NCBI GenBank assembly: GCA_020847775.1
Contig: JADLBI010000083.1
Location: forward strand, 1 to 22,951
DNA from: Opitutaceae bacterium
GTDB lineage: Bacteria; Verrucomicrobiota; Verrucomicrobiia; Opitutales; Opitutaceae
Reading direction: 5' to 3'
Length of the DNA: 22,951 bases
How positions within the stretch are numbered: the stretch's first letter is position 1; each line of letters opens with the position of its first letter. Both the position numbers and the translations under genes were made by a program. The notes beneath the pieces are model-generated. The model was not told the origin of the DNA and did not search any database. It saw only the letters and a program-made list of their open reading frames with translations. Positions 13,821 through 21,470 of the stretch are shown here, piece by piece.

Positions 13821-14477
13821 TCAGGCTTGGCGGACGAGTGGATACAGTTCGCGGGCGAGCGCATCCAAGTCGGGAAACACCCGATCTGCCTTGGCGGCAG
13901 CAAGCTGATCCGCATCGTGTGTGCCGGTGGTGACGGTCCAGCAGGGGAATCCACCGTTGTGCGCGGATTCGATATCAAAGGGCGAATCGCCGACCAGCAG
14001 CGTGGTGGCGGCACTGGCCTTGAGCTCGCCTAACACATATGCGGCGAGTTCGGGCTCGGGTTTGAGCCAGGGGGTATCGCCGGCGCCGTAGATACCATGG
14101 AGCCAAGGCGTGAAGCCGAGGTGAGCGCAGATGCGGCGCGCCGCATCGCCGTGCTTGTTGGTGTAAACCGCCAGCGTGACGCCGCGCGCGTGCAGCGCCT
14201 GCAATAGCGCCAACACGCCAGGTAACGCGTGCACGTCTTCGAGCAGAATCCGGGCAGTGTAGGCTTGGTGCACTCCGATCGCGGCCGAAATTTGCTCTTC
14301 GGGGAGAAACCGCGCCATGGCATGGCGCAGACCTCCGCCGACAGCGGCGCGCACCTCGGCCATGGTGGGCTCAAGTCTGCCGAATTGCGGCAGCGTATGG
14401 CAGTAGGCGCGGTGGATCGTGGTGAACGCATCCACCAGCGTGCCGTCGAGGTCGCAGAGAACGGTTTGAAAAGGCAT
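13821..14477 (-). CDS. HAD family hydrolase, phosphoglycolate-phosphatase-like
   Basis: A 218-residue haloacid-dehalogenase hydrolase of the Gph/PGP type. Motif I is 'LCDLDGTLVDA' with the nucleophile Asp9 and the acid Asp11; motif II is 'LAVYTNKHGDAA'; motif III is 'WLKPEPE' with the Lys; motif IV is 'LLVGDSPFDIESAHNGG'. A helical cap domain lies between motifs I and II (about residues 15-80), as in phosphoglycolate phosphatases. The substrate is not certain, because this group also includes pyrophosphatases and sugar phosphatases. It converges on the AraC gene with a 13-base gap and diverges from the Mla operon. No Shine-Dalgarno motif precedes the ATG at 14477. Confidence 0.88.
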   Translation of the reverse strand: MPFQTVLCDLDGTLVDAFTTIHRAYCHTLPQFGRLEPTMAEVRAAVGGGLRHAMARFLPEEQISAAIGVHQAYTARILLEDVHALPGVLALLQALHARGVTLAVYTNKHGDAARRICAHLGFTPWLHGIYGAGDTPWLKPEPELAAYVLGELKASAATTLLVGDSPFDIESAHNGGFPCWTVTTGTHDADQLAAAKADRVFPDLDALARELYPLVRQA

Positions 14478-14582
14478 GAGCCGGGCAGATTGACAGATTC
14501 GCCGCCGCCGACTATGCCGGAGTGCGGCAGGGCGTTCGCAACGTAAAATTATATATTACCGGCGGGCCGGGGACTTCTACGC

Positions 14583-15767
14583 ATGGGCACGAGTATTTTT
14601 AGGTTTTGCTTTGGCTGGAGACCGTTACAACGGATGCGCATGCCAGCCCCCGCCGCCGTTACGTCAGCCCGCGTATCTCTTGAGATGGAGGGGGATTTGG
14701 CGATGGTGACGCTCGCGGGCGTCTGGCGCGTCACCGAACCCCGCCCGCATTGGGGCGCAGTGGTGCAGGGGCAAGAACCGCGCCGGGTGCGGCTCGATGT
14801 GTCGCAACTCGAGAGATGGGACAGCTCGCTGTTGCTGTTCTTGTTTGATACACAGCAGTGGTGCCGGGTGATGGGGGCGTATTGTGATTTGAGCGGGCTG
14901 CCGGACAAGGTGCGGGAGATGCTCGGCCAGTTGTCGCGTTCGCACGAGACGAGCGTGCCGTTCGACCGTTCGGAAAATTTTTTCATCACGGTGGGCCATG
15001 CGACCCTCGACGCGTGGCGCAAGGTCCAGGAAATCTCGTCCTTCGTGGGCGAATGCGCGCTCGGGCTGGCTAATTTGATCAAGCGCCCGCGCAAATTTCG
15101 CTGGGCCGATTGTCTGGAACAGATGCAGCAGTGCGGCGCGATGGCGCTGCCGATCGTGAGCCTGATCAGCCTGCTGGTCGGCCTCACGCTGGCCTACACC
15201 GGCGCACTCATCCTGCGGCAATACGGCGGCGATATCTATGTGGCGGATCTCGTGGGCATCTCGATGGTGCGCGAGATGGGCGCGCTCATGACGGCCATCG
15301 TGCTGGCTGGGCGCACCGGCGCGGCGTTTGCGGCGCACCTCGGCAACATGAAGGCGAACGAGGAGATCGACGCGCTCAACACGCTCGGCATTTCGCCCGT
15401 GGATTTTTTGGTGATGCCGCGCTTGGTGGCGCTGTGCCTGATGATGCCGCTGCTCGCGCTCTATGCGAACTGCCTCGGCATCGTGGGCGGCATGTTCATC
15501 GCGCTCGGTGTGCTAGATATCCCACCGGCGGCGTATTGGGTGGAGATGCTCACGATCGTGGACATGTCGGACGTGATGGCGGGCATGATCAAGGCCGCGA
15601 CCTTCGGCGTCATCGTTGGCGTGGCGGGCTGTCTGCGTGGGTTGCAAGCAGAGCGCAGTGCGATGGGCGTGGGCCTAGCGGCGACCTCGGCCGTGGTGAC
15701 GGGCATTTTGTTCATTATCGTGGCGGACGCGATTTACGCGGTGCTATTCGACATTTTGGGTATTTGA
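14583..15767 (+). CDS. MlaE-type ABC permease with fused N-terminal STAS domain
   Basis: This is the membrane permease of a Mla/MCE lipid ABC transporter. The C-terminal 260 residues carry the MlaE/DUF140 pattern: 'ALPIVSLISLLVGLTLAYTGALIL', 'MVREMGALMTAIVLAGRTGAAFAAHLG', 'MKANEEIDALNTLGISP' and 'YAVLFDILGI', with five or six membrane helices. Residues of about 30-110 read as a STAS domain ('VSLEMEGDLAMVTLAGVW' and 'VRLDVSQLERWDSSLLLFLF'), equivalent to the separate MlaB protein of E. coli. ATGs at 14583, 14634 and 14640 are all possible starts; the last two would remove a basic, non-conserved leader, and the first is kept with low certainty. It begins a four-gene operon, and an AT-rich stretch at 14541-14558 may hold the promoter. 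Confidence 0.88.
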   Translation: MGTSIFRFCFGWRPLQRMRMPAPAAVTSARVSLEMEGDLAMVTLAGVWRVTEPRPHWGAVVQGQEPRRVRLDVSQLERWDSSLLLFLFDTQQWCRVMGAYCDLSGLPDKVREMLGQLSRSHETSVPFDRSENFFITVGHATLDAWRKVQEISSFVGECALGLANLIKRPRKFRWADCLEQMQQCGAMALPIVSLISLLVGLTLAYTGALILRQYGGDIYVADLVGISMVREMGALMTAIVLAGRTGAAFAAHLGNMKANEEIDALNTLGISPVDFLVMPRLVALCLMMPLLALYANCLGIVGGMFIALGVLDIPPAAYWVEMLTIVDMSDVMAGMIKAATFGVIVGVAGCLRGLQAERSAMGVGLAATSAVVTGILFIIVADAIYAVLFDILGI

Positions 15768-15770
15768 ACC

Positions 15771-16547
15771 ATGGCCGATAATATTCACGCGCCCGCCATC
15801 GAAGTGACCAACCTGACCTGCGGCTATGAGGGTCGAGTGGTGCTTAAAAATATCTCATTTCAAGTGCGGGCCGGGGAAATTTTTTTCATCATCGGTGGCT
15901 CCGGTTGTGGCAAGAGCACGCTGCTCAAGAACCTCATCGGCATCAACCGACCGCTGGGCGGCGAAGTGCGGTTCTTCGGGCAGAAGATTGATCATGCCGA
16001 CGCGGTCGGCCGGCGCGAGCGGCTCAAGACCTTTGGCGTGCTCTACCAGAGCGCGGCGTTGTGGAGCTCGCTCACATTACGCGAGAACGTGGCGCTGCCC
16101 CTGGAGGAATACACGCAGCTCAACCGGCGCGAGATCGAGGAGATCGCCACGCTCAAGCTCACGCAGGTCGGGCTCACCGGATTCGAGGACTACTATCCGG
16201 CGGAAATCAGCGGTGGAATGAAGAAGCGGGCGGGCCTCGCGCGCGCGCTGGCACTGGACCCGCAGATCGTGTTTCTCGACGAACCATCCGCCGGGCTCGA
16301 TCCGATCACCTCGCGCAAGCTCGACGAGCTGGTGCTGCAGATCCGCGAACTGTTCGGCACGACGTTGGTGGTGGTGTCACACGAGCTAGCGTCCATTTTC
16401 AGCATCGCCGACCGGGTCATCATGCTCGACAAGGCCGAGCAAGGCATCATCGCCGAGGGCGCGCCATTAGGCCTGGCGCGCAGTAGCAAGGATCACCGCG
16501 TGACGGAGTTTCTGCACCGCGGCGACCGAGTGGAGAATCAAGTGTGA
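15771..16547 (+). CDS. MlaF-type ABC transporter ATPase
   Basis: A 258-residue ATPase that powers the lipid transporter. All nucleotide-binding motifs are intact: Walker A 'GGSGCGKST' (42-50), the Q-loop in 'LYQSAALW', the signature 'ISGGMKKRAGLARAL' (146 on), Walker B 'IVFLDEPSAGLDPI' (166 on) and the H-loop His204 in 'VVSHE'. The signature with MKKR rather than QQQR is typical of MlaF-type ATPases. It starts 3 bases after the permease stop. Its partners are the permease before it and the MCE protein after it. Confidence 0.93.
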   Translation: MADNIHAPAIEVTNLTCGYEGRVVLKNISFQVRAGEIFFIIGGSGCGKSTLLKNLIGINRPLGGEVRFFGQKIDHADAVGRRERLKTFGVLYQSAALWSSLTLRENVALPLEEYTQLNRREIEEIATLKLTQVGLTGFEDYYPAEISGGMKKRAGLARALALDPQIVFLDEPSAGLDPITSRKLDELVLQIRELFGTTLVVVSHELASIFSIADRVIMLDKAEQGIIAEGAPLGLARSSKDHRVTEFLHRGDRVENQV

Positions 16548-16596
16548 TGTCGGCGTGATTAAAACTGTCCATTTCCTCAAACCCTCCTAAACCTCA

Positions 16597-17604
16597 ATGT
16601 CCGTGAAAACCAAGGTCAGCCCCGCCGTAGTCGGCGCATTCGTGATTGGTGCCTTCGCGCTCGGCGTGATCGCCCTGCTTTCGTTCGGCAGCTTCAGCCT
16701 GTTTTCCAAACCGCAGCGCTTCGTGGTTTTTTTTGACGAGTCGATCAGCGGCCTCGATCTGGGGTCTCCGGTCAAATTGAGCGGGGTGCGTGTCGGCCGT
16801 GTGGTGGACCTAAACGTGCGTTTCGACCCGGCGCGTAAACAATCCGTCGTCCGCGTCGTCTGCGAATTCAACCGCAACGTCATCAAGGACAGTGTGGACA
16901 AGGAGTTAGACGTTACGAAGCGAGATGTCCTGCAAAACATGATCGACGACGGCCTGCGCGCGCAGATTGGCGTGATCGGACTGGCGACCGGGTTGCTCTA
17001 CGTGGAGCTGGGTTTCATGGACCCGAAGGTTTATCCCAACACGCACCGCGCCGCGGACGAGAAATACGCAGTTGTGCCTTATGTGCCGTCAGCTTTTTCC
17101 GAATTTCAGGCGAATTTCTCGGACATCCTGACGAATGTAAAAAAGGTGGATTTCGCGGGCTTGGCGGAGGACTTGCGTGGTTTTGTCACCGACGCGCGTG
17201 GACAACTCAACAAGCTTGAACTCGAAACCCTCGTCGCCAAGTGGACCGCGGCGGCGGACTCGATCAGCACCTTGGCGGCTTCGCCAGAAACAAGGGGCGC
17301 AATTGCCAACCTCAACGCCGCCGCGATCGAATTGAAGAGCCTTGTGGGCAAGCTTGACCAACAGGTCGAGCCCACCGCGGCCAAACTCAACGAGGCGCTT
17401 GAGCAGACCAAGACGACGCTCGCGTCCTTCAACGCGGCCTCGCAGACGCTGCGAAAATTTCTCAACGCCCAGCACGATCTCGGCACAGACTCCGCCGAGG
17501 CCTTTGACAAACTCTCCGCCGCGGCTGACGCCGTGCAGCGCTTGGCCGACTATCTCGAACGCAATCCTCAGGCGTTACTCGCCGGACGTAAACAACCCGA
17601 ATGA
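16597..17604 (+). CDS. MlaD/MCE-domain lipid-binding protein
   Basis: A 335-residue single-pass protein with an N-terminal membrane anchor (about 9-33, 'VVGAFVIGAFALGVIALLSF'), then one MCE domain (about 40-120) recognised by 'FVVFFDESISGLDLGSPVKLSGVRVGRVVDL' split over its first strands and by 'GLRAQIGVIGLATGLLYVEL'. The long C-terminal part (150-320) is helical and rich in Ala, Leu and Lys and likely coiled-coil. That is longer than E. coli MlaD and closer to PqiB/YebT-like or LetB-like tails in spirit, though with one MCE repeat only. It would hexamerise and carry lipid across the periplasm. It follows the ATPase gene by 49 bases and overlaps the lipoprotein gene by 4 bases. Confidence 0.9.
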   Translation: MSVKTKVSPAVVGAFVIGAFALGVIALLSFGSFSLFSKPQRFVVFFDESISGLDLGSPVKLSGVRVGRVVDLNVRFDPARKQSVVRVVCEFNRNVIKDSVDKELDVTKRDVLQNMIDDGLRAQIGVIGLATGLLYVELGFMDPKVYPNTHRAADEKYAVVPYVPSAFSEFQANFSDILTNVKKVDFAGLAEDLRGFVTDARGQLNKLELETLVAKWTAAADSISTLAASPETRGAIANLNAAAIELKSLVGKLDQQVEPTAAKLNEALEQTKTTLASFNAASQTLRKFLNAQHDLGTDSAEAFDKLSAAADAVQRLADYLERNPQALLAGRKQPE

Positions 17605-18227
17605 CCATGAAGACACGTTTTGCCGCCCCATGGATGTTGCTCACGGCCCTGCTCGGGCTGGCGGGCTGTTCGATCGTGCCCGCACCGCAGGCCGATCTGA
17701 CGCGTTACTATGTGTTGACGGGATCGCCGCTGGTAACCGCGGCGCCCCCGGCCGATCACGGGCTCCGACTTGGTTTGAAAAAAATCAAGCTCGCGCCCTA
17801 CCTGCAAAAGGGTTCGATCGTGGTGCGGCGCGGGGAAAACGAACTCGCCTACCATGATGTTGCGCGCTGGGCCGAGCCGTTGGCCGACAATATAGCGCAG
17901 CTCGTGCGCCACCGCTTGCTCGCCGATGGGCGGGTTGGTCGCGTCTTCACTGAGGGATTTCCGTTTGATCAAGAGCGCGACTACGATGTGGCGATCAGTA
18001 TCAATCGCTGCGAGGGCGCGCATCAGGCCGGTGCGACAGTGACGCGGTTTTCCGCCGTGATCGAAATCACCGCGCCTAGTGCCGAGGGTAGGCTCGTGGC
18101 CCGCCGCATTTTCAGTCCGCGGGAAACGCCGTGGGACGGCCGTGATTTCGGCGCGCTCGTGCAAGCGCTGAGCAGCGCGGTTGACGCACTCGGCGATGAT
18201 GTCGTCGCGGCGCTGCCAGTGAAGTGA
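17601..18227 (+). CDS. PqiC-like ABC transport auxiliary lipoprotein
   Basis: A 208-residue protein with a lipoprotein signal: hydrophobic 'WMLLTALLGLAGC' with the lipobox LAGC and Cys23. The mature part matches the ABC-transport auxiliary / PqiC fold, with 'YYVLTGSPL' near the start, 'LGLKKIKLAPYLQKGSIVVRRG', 'WAEPLADNIAQLVRHRLL' and 'YDVAISINRCEG'. These lipoproteins sit at the outer membrane as the end point of an MCE bridge. The ATG at 17601 overlaps the MCE gene stop as ATGA; a second ATG at 17607 is also possible. It is the last gene of the operon, and a hairpin starts within its stop codon. Confidence 0.85.
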   Translation: MTMKTRFAAPWMLLTALLGLAGCSIVPAPQADLTRYYVLTGSPLVTAAPPADHGLRLGLKKIKLAPYLQKGSIVVRRGENELAYHDVARWAEPLADNIAQLVRHRLLADGRVGRVFTEGFPFDQERDYDVAISINRCEGAHQAGATVTRFSAVIEITAPSAEGRLVARRIFSPRETPWDGRDFGALVQALSSAVDALGDDVVAALPVK

Positions 18228-18248
18228 GGCCGCCGTTGTCGGCGGCCT
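18227..18248. terminator. Perfect GC-rich hairpin between convergent lipoprotein and dapL genes
   Basis: AGGCCGCCG (18227-18235) and CGGCGGCCT (18240-18248) form a perfect 9-bp stem with a TTGT loop. It lies exactly between two convergent genes and could stop transcription from both sides. T-runs are poor, so it may act with Rho or simply protect the 3' ends. Confidence 0.55.
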
Positions 18249-18257
18249 GCCCCACCT

Positions 18258-19481
18258 TTACTTCAGTGCCTGCGCGATGCGGTCGAGGGCGGTGACGACG
18301 TTTTCGCGGGAGTTGAAGGCGCTGATGCGGACGTGGCCTTCGCCGCACTTGCCGAAGCCGGCGCCGGGGGTGCAGACGACCTGGGCTTCGTTGAGGAGTT
18401 TGTCGAAGAAGCTCCACGAATCCGTGCCGGTGTTGATCCAAATGTAGGGCGCGTTGTCGCCGCCGACGCATTTGAGGCCGAGCGCGGACATCGCCTCGCG
18501 GATGAGCTTGGCGTTGCCGAGGTAGAAGTCGGTCATCGCCTTCACCTGCTGCTTGCCGGTGTCGGTGTAGATGGCGGCGGCGGCTTTCTGGACGGGATAC
18601 GAGACGCCGTTGAACTTGGTCGTGTGGCGGCGGTTCCAGAGGGCGTGCACGGAGTGGGCGTTACCGGCGGCGTCGTAGGCCTGGAGGGTCTTCGGGACGA
18701 CGAGGTAGGCGCAACGCGTGCCGGTGAAGCCGGCGGTCTTCGAGTAGCTGCGGAACTCCATGGCGACGTCGCGTGCGCCTTCGATTTCGTAGATGGAGTG
18801 CGGGATTTGCGGATCGCGGATATAGGCTTCGTAGGCGGAGTCGAAGAGGATGATGGCTTGGTTGGCCTTGGCGTAGGCGACCCACGCGGCGAGCTGGGCC
18901 TTGGTGGCGACCGCGCCGGTGGGGTTATTGGGGAAGCAGAGGTAGATGAGGTCGGTGGCGACGCTCGGGATAGAGGGCACGTAGCCGTTGGCGGGCGTGC
19001 TTTCGAGGTAGGTGATGCCTTCGTAGCGGCCGTTGACGTTGGCGCCGGTGCGACCAGCCATGACGTTGGTGTCCACGTAAACGGGGTAAACGGGGTCGGG
19101 GATGGCGAGGCGGATGTCGTGGCCGAAGATTTCCTGGATGTTGCCGCAGTCGCACTTCGAGCCGTCGGAGACGAAAATCTCGTCGGCGGCGATGGCGCAG
19201 CCGCGCGCGGCGTAATCGTGCTGCGCGATGGCTTCGCGGAGAAACGCGTAGCCTTGCTCGGGGCCGTAGCCCTTGAAAGTGGCGCGGTCGGCGAGTTCGT
19301 TGACGCCGGCGTGGAAGGCTTCGAGGCACACGGCGGGGAGTGGCTCGGTGACGTCGCCGATGCCGAGGCGGATGACGGGCTTCGAGGGATTGGCGGCGGT
19401 GAAGGCGGCGACGCGCTTGGCGATGTCGCTGAAAAGGTAGGAAGCCTTGAGCTTGGTGTAGTTCTCGTTGATGCGGATCAT
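18258..19481 (-). CDS. dapL: LL-diaminopimelate aminotransferase
   Basis: DapL converts tetrahydrodipicolinate directly to LL-diaminopimelate using glutamate, for lysine and peptidoglycan synthesis. The protein has 407 residues, the usual length. Seen are 'MIRINENYTKLKASYLFSDIA' typical of the DapL start (split here over its first two segments), 'RLGIGDVTEPLP', 'FKGYGPEQGYAFLREAI', 'FPNNPTGA' (183-190), 'FDSAYEAYI', and the PLP lysine Lys248 in 'SYSKTAGFTGTR'. The pathway is known in Verrucomicrobiota and Chlamydiae, which supports the taxonomic call. It is divergent from the PanC-like gene with a 101-base spacer that holds a perfect palindrome. No Shine-Dalgarno motif is visible. Confidence 0.95.
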   Translation of the reverse strand: MIRINENYTKLKASYLFSDIAKRVAAFTAANPSKPVIRLGIGDVTEPLPAVCLEAFHAGVNELADRATFKGYGPEQGYAFLREAIAQHDYAARGCAIAADEIFVSDGSKCDCGNIQEIFGHDIRLAIPDPVYPVYVDTNVMAGRTGANVNGRYEGITYLESTPANGYVPSIPSVATDLIYLCFPNNPTGAVATKAQLAAWVAYAKANQAIILFDSAYEAYIRDPQIPHSIYEIEGARDVAMEFRSYSKTAGFTGTRCAYLVVPKTLQAYDAAGNAHSVHALWNRRHTTKFNGVSYPVQKAAAAIYTDTGKQQVKAMTDFYLGNAKLIREAMSALGLKCVGGDNAPYIWINTGTDSWSFFDKLLNEAQVVCTPGAGFGKCGEGHVRISAFNSRENVVTALDRIAQALK

Positions 19482-19536
19482 GGGTGGATAAAGGAAAGGG
19501 TGGTGTGGCGGCGAAAAACTTGAACAAACCGCCGGG

Positions 19537-19551
19537 TTGAACTTAGTTCAA
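19537..19551. promoter_or_regulatory. Perfect 15-bp palindrome in the dapL/panC-like spacer
   Basis: TTGAACT-T-AGTTCAA is a perfect inverted repeat around base 19544. Another TTGAAC lies at 19520-19525 and a TGAAC at 19564-19568. Placement between divergent genes suggests an operator for dapL, the PanC-like gene or both. The regulator is not identified. Confidence 0.45.
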
Positions 19552-19582
19552 GCCCGACGTTGCCTGAACGCGTCATTCCCCC

Positions 19583-20425
19583 ATGCAAATCGTCGAGACC
19601 GTCCCGGAAATGAAACGGCTGGCCGCCACGTGGCGCGCCGAGGGTCGCCATGTCGCCCTCGTGCCGACCATGGGTGGGCTACACATCGGACAGACTGCTT
19701 TGATACGCGCAGCGGCCGCGCAGGCGGAGATCGTCGTGGTGGCGACCTTTCTGAACCCGCTGCAATTCGCGCCCAACGAGCTCATGGCCAATTACCCGCA
19801 GGATAGCGCGGCAGATCGCCAATTGTGCGCGGAGGCCGGGGCGACGGTGGTTTTTGCGCCCCCGGTCGAGGAGATGTATCCGGCGGCTTATTCGACCTAT
19901 GTGATCGAAGAGACGTTGGCGAAACCACTCTGCGGCGTGTCACGGCCGACGCATTTTCGCGGCGTGACGACGCTTACCGCGAAATTACTCAACATCGTGC
20001 AGCCACGGTCGGTTTACTTTGGCCAAAAGACCGCGCCGCGCGCCGCCGTCGTGCGCAAGATGATTCGTGATCTCGAATTTGGTGCCGAGGTCATTGTCGT
20101 GCCGACCGTGCGCGATCCCGACGGGCTCGCTTGCGGGCTGAATAACCGCGGCTTCACGCCCAGTCTGCGGCAAGAGGCTTTGGCGATTCCTCGCGCGCTG
20201 ACCAAGGCCAAGGAAATGGCCGCGTCCGGCGTGCGCATCCCCGACCGCCTCATCGCCGAGGCGACCCACATCCTCGGCCAGCAACGTCGCGTGCGCGTCA
20301 TCTACATTGCCATCGTCAACCCGACCACAATGGAGCCGGTCCGCGAAGTCGTCCCCGGCGAATGCCTCATGGTGATGTCCGCGTGGATCGATGAGACGCG
20401 GCTGATTGATTGCATGCTGCTGTAG
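19583..20425 (+). CDS. PanC-like protein (pantoate--beta-alanine ligase homologue) with altered catalytic motifs
   Basis: PanC joins pantoate and beta-alanine with ATP to make pantothenate. The 280-residue frame is clearly homologous: 'LVPTMGGLHIGQTAL' (26-40), 'ATFLNPLQFAPNE', 'PLCGVSRPTHFRGVTTLTAKLLNIVQP' in two conserved blocks, 'SVYFGQK', and 'DPDGLA'. Several signature residues differ, however. The HxGH motif is HIGQ (Gln37). 'FGxKDxQQ' reads 'FGQKTAPR', so the Asp and both Gln are lost. 'DGLAxSSRN' reads 'DGLACGLNN', so the Ser-Ser-Arg is lost. The first His (34) and Lys149 remain. The frame is intact, with no stop or shift. It may be inactive, use a different substrate, or be a lineage-specific divergent PanC. 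The start at 19583 fits the usual PanC N-terminus. Confidence 0.85.
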   Translation: MQIVETVPEMKRLAATWRAEGRHVALVPTMGGLHIGQTALIRAAAAQAEIVVVATFLNPLQFAPNELMANYPQDSAADRQLCAEAGATVVFAPPVEEMYPAAYSTYVIEETLAKPLCGVSRPTHFRGVTTLTAKLLNIVQPRSVYFGQKTAPRAAVVRKMIRDLEFGAEVIVVPTVRDPDGLACGLNNRGFTPSLRQEALAIPRALTKAKEMAASGVRIPDRLIAEATHILGQQRRVRVIYIAIVNPTTMEPVREVVPGECLMVMSAWIDETRLIDCMLL

Positions 20426-20434
20426 ATTGGAATG

Positions 20435-20459
20435 TAGGGCGGGATCGCCGTATCCCGCC
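20435..20459. repeat. REP-like intergenic palindrome after the PanC-like gene
   Basis: GGCGGGAT (20438-20445) and ATCCCGCC (20452-20459) form a perfect 8-bp stem with a six-base loop, preceded by TAG. It starts 10 bases after the PanC-like stop and resembles the element at 3724-3750. It may be a dispersed repeat and may also end transcription. Confidence 0.6.
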
Positions 20460-20486
20460 TTCGATACCCCCGTTGTCCAAGTCATT

Positions 20487-20570
20487 TGTCATTCTGAGCG
20501 CAGCGAAGAATCCAGAGAATTGTCCGACTGCGAGCGAGGGGTTGGATTCTTCGCTGCGCTCAGAATGACA
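20487..20570. repeat. Perfect 28-bp inverted repeat with 28-base loop
   Basis: The arms at 20487-20514 and 20543-20570 are exact reverse complements. Each begins or ends with the TGTCATTCTGAG / CTCAGAATGACA edge and has GCGCAGCGAAGAATCC toward the inside. The loop 20515-20542 has no evident gene. Such CATTCTGAG...GAAGAATC elements occur as dispersed intergenic repeats in several phyla, so a non-autonomous mobile element is plausible. No direct target duplication is obvious beside it. Confidence 0.85.
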
Positions 20571-20652
20571 GGCAGAAGTTGCGGGGTTTGGTTTTCGGAC
20601 TGTCCTGCCCGCAAATCGGTCATGTTTCCGCCCATCTGAAAGTTTTTGGTGG

Positions 20653-20681
20653 AAATCTATCAAAATCTATCATTTTATAAA
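20653..20681 (+). promoter_or_regulatory. Tandem 10-bp repeat and -10 element for the aldolase operon
   Basis: AAATCTATCA occurs twice in tandem (20653-20662 and 20663-20672), one helical turn apart. TATAAA follows at 20676-20681, 10 bases before the ATG at 20692. No TTGACA-like -35 is present at the right distance; the repeat occupies that place, so it may be an activator or repressor site. Confidence 0.5.
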
Positions 20682-20691
20682 CGTCCCCAAC

Positions 20692-21453
20692 ATGCCACAC
20701 CCCGAGATCGCGCAACTCCTCGACCTTTCCCACCAGCTAGGCCGGGAGGATCGCCACCTCGCCATTTTGGGCGAGGGTAACACTTCTGCGCGCGTTTCCG
20801 CCGACATGTTTGTGGTCAAGGCCAGCGGCTCGAATCTCGCCACACTCGACGTGGCGTCGGTGACTGAATGCCGGTTCGATGCGCTCGTCTCGATGCTTGA
20901 TGCCGGCAAAAAGACCGACGCCGAGGTGGATGAGGCGTTGCTTGCGGCGCGGACCAATAGCACTGCGCGCAAGCCCTCGGTCGAGGCGATGTTTCACGCG
21001 TGGTTACTTACGTTGCCCGGTGTGAACTTTGTCGGCCACACGCATCCGGTCGCGGTCAACGGCATCCTCTGCTCTCCGCGGCACGCGCGCGCCTTTGCGA
21101 CCAAGCGTATGTGTCCAGATGAGATCGTGTGCTGCGGCGCGGAGTCCGTGCTCGTGCCTTACGTGGATCCCGGGCTCAAACTCGCGCAGGCGATTCGCCG
21201 CGCGGTCACGGCCTTTATCAAGCGCACCGCGCGTCCGCCGCGCGTGATCTTGCTGGAAAACCACGGGCTCATCGCGCTCGGCGGCACACCGCAGGCCGTG
21301 CTCGCCACCACGCTCATGGCGGTTAAAGCCGCCGAAATCTACGCACGCTCCGCCAGTTTGGGCGCGCCGCGATTCCTTTCCGCCGCGACGGTTGCGCGCA
21401 TTGCCGGCCGCCCCGACGAGCACTACCGTGAAAAGGCCCTTGGCCTTCGTTAG
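20692..21453 (+). CDS. Class II aldolase/adducin family protein
   Basis: A 253-residue single-domain class II aldolase. Zinc-site residues are visible as His116 and His118 in 'GHTHPVA' and His191 in 'LENHGLIALGG'. 'GEGNTSARV' (27-35) is the phosphate-binding start and 'VKASGSNLA' the next loop. Glu99 in 'PSVEAMFH' stands near the usual catalytic place. Family members cleave fuculose- or rhamnulose-1-phosphate or related sugar phosphates. The next gene, 17 bases downstream, is a rhamnulose-1-phosphate aldolase fusion, so this protein probably belongs to a deoxysugar pathway, but two aldolases side by side suggests a different substrate or a non-aldolase step. The ATG at 20692 follows a plausible promoter. 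Confidence 0.85.
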   Translation: MPHPEIAQLLDLSHQLGREDRHLAILGEGNTSARVSADMFVVKASGSNLATLDVASVTECRFDALVSMLDAGKKTDAEVDEALLAARTNSTARKPSVEAMFHAWLLTLPGVNFVGHTHPVAVNGILCSPRHARAFATKRMCPDEIVCCGAESVLVPYVDPGLKLAQAIRRAVTAFIKRTARPPRVILLENHGLIALGGTPQAVLATTLMAVKAAEIYARSASLGAPRFLSAATVARIAGRPDEHYREKALGLR

Positions 21454-21470
21454 TAATTTTCCGTCTTAAT

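Noticed and set aside
18333..19523. A 396-residue plus-strand frame opposite dapL
   Set aside because: It is antisense to a complete DapL with all PLP motifs. Its translation is Gly/Val/Asp-rich and resembles no family.
20487..20570. CRISPR repeat or small-RNA gene
   Set aside because: There is one inverted pair only, no direct repeats with spacers, and no promoter or T-run to support an RNA gene.
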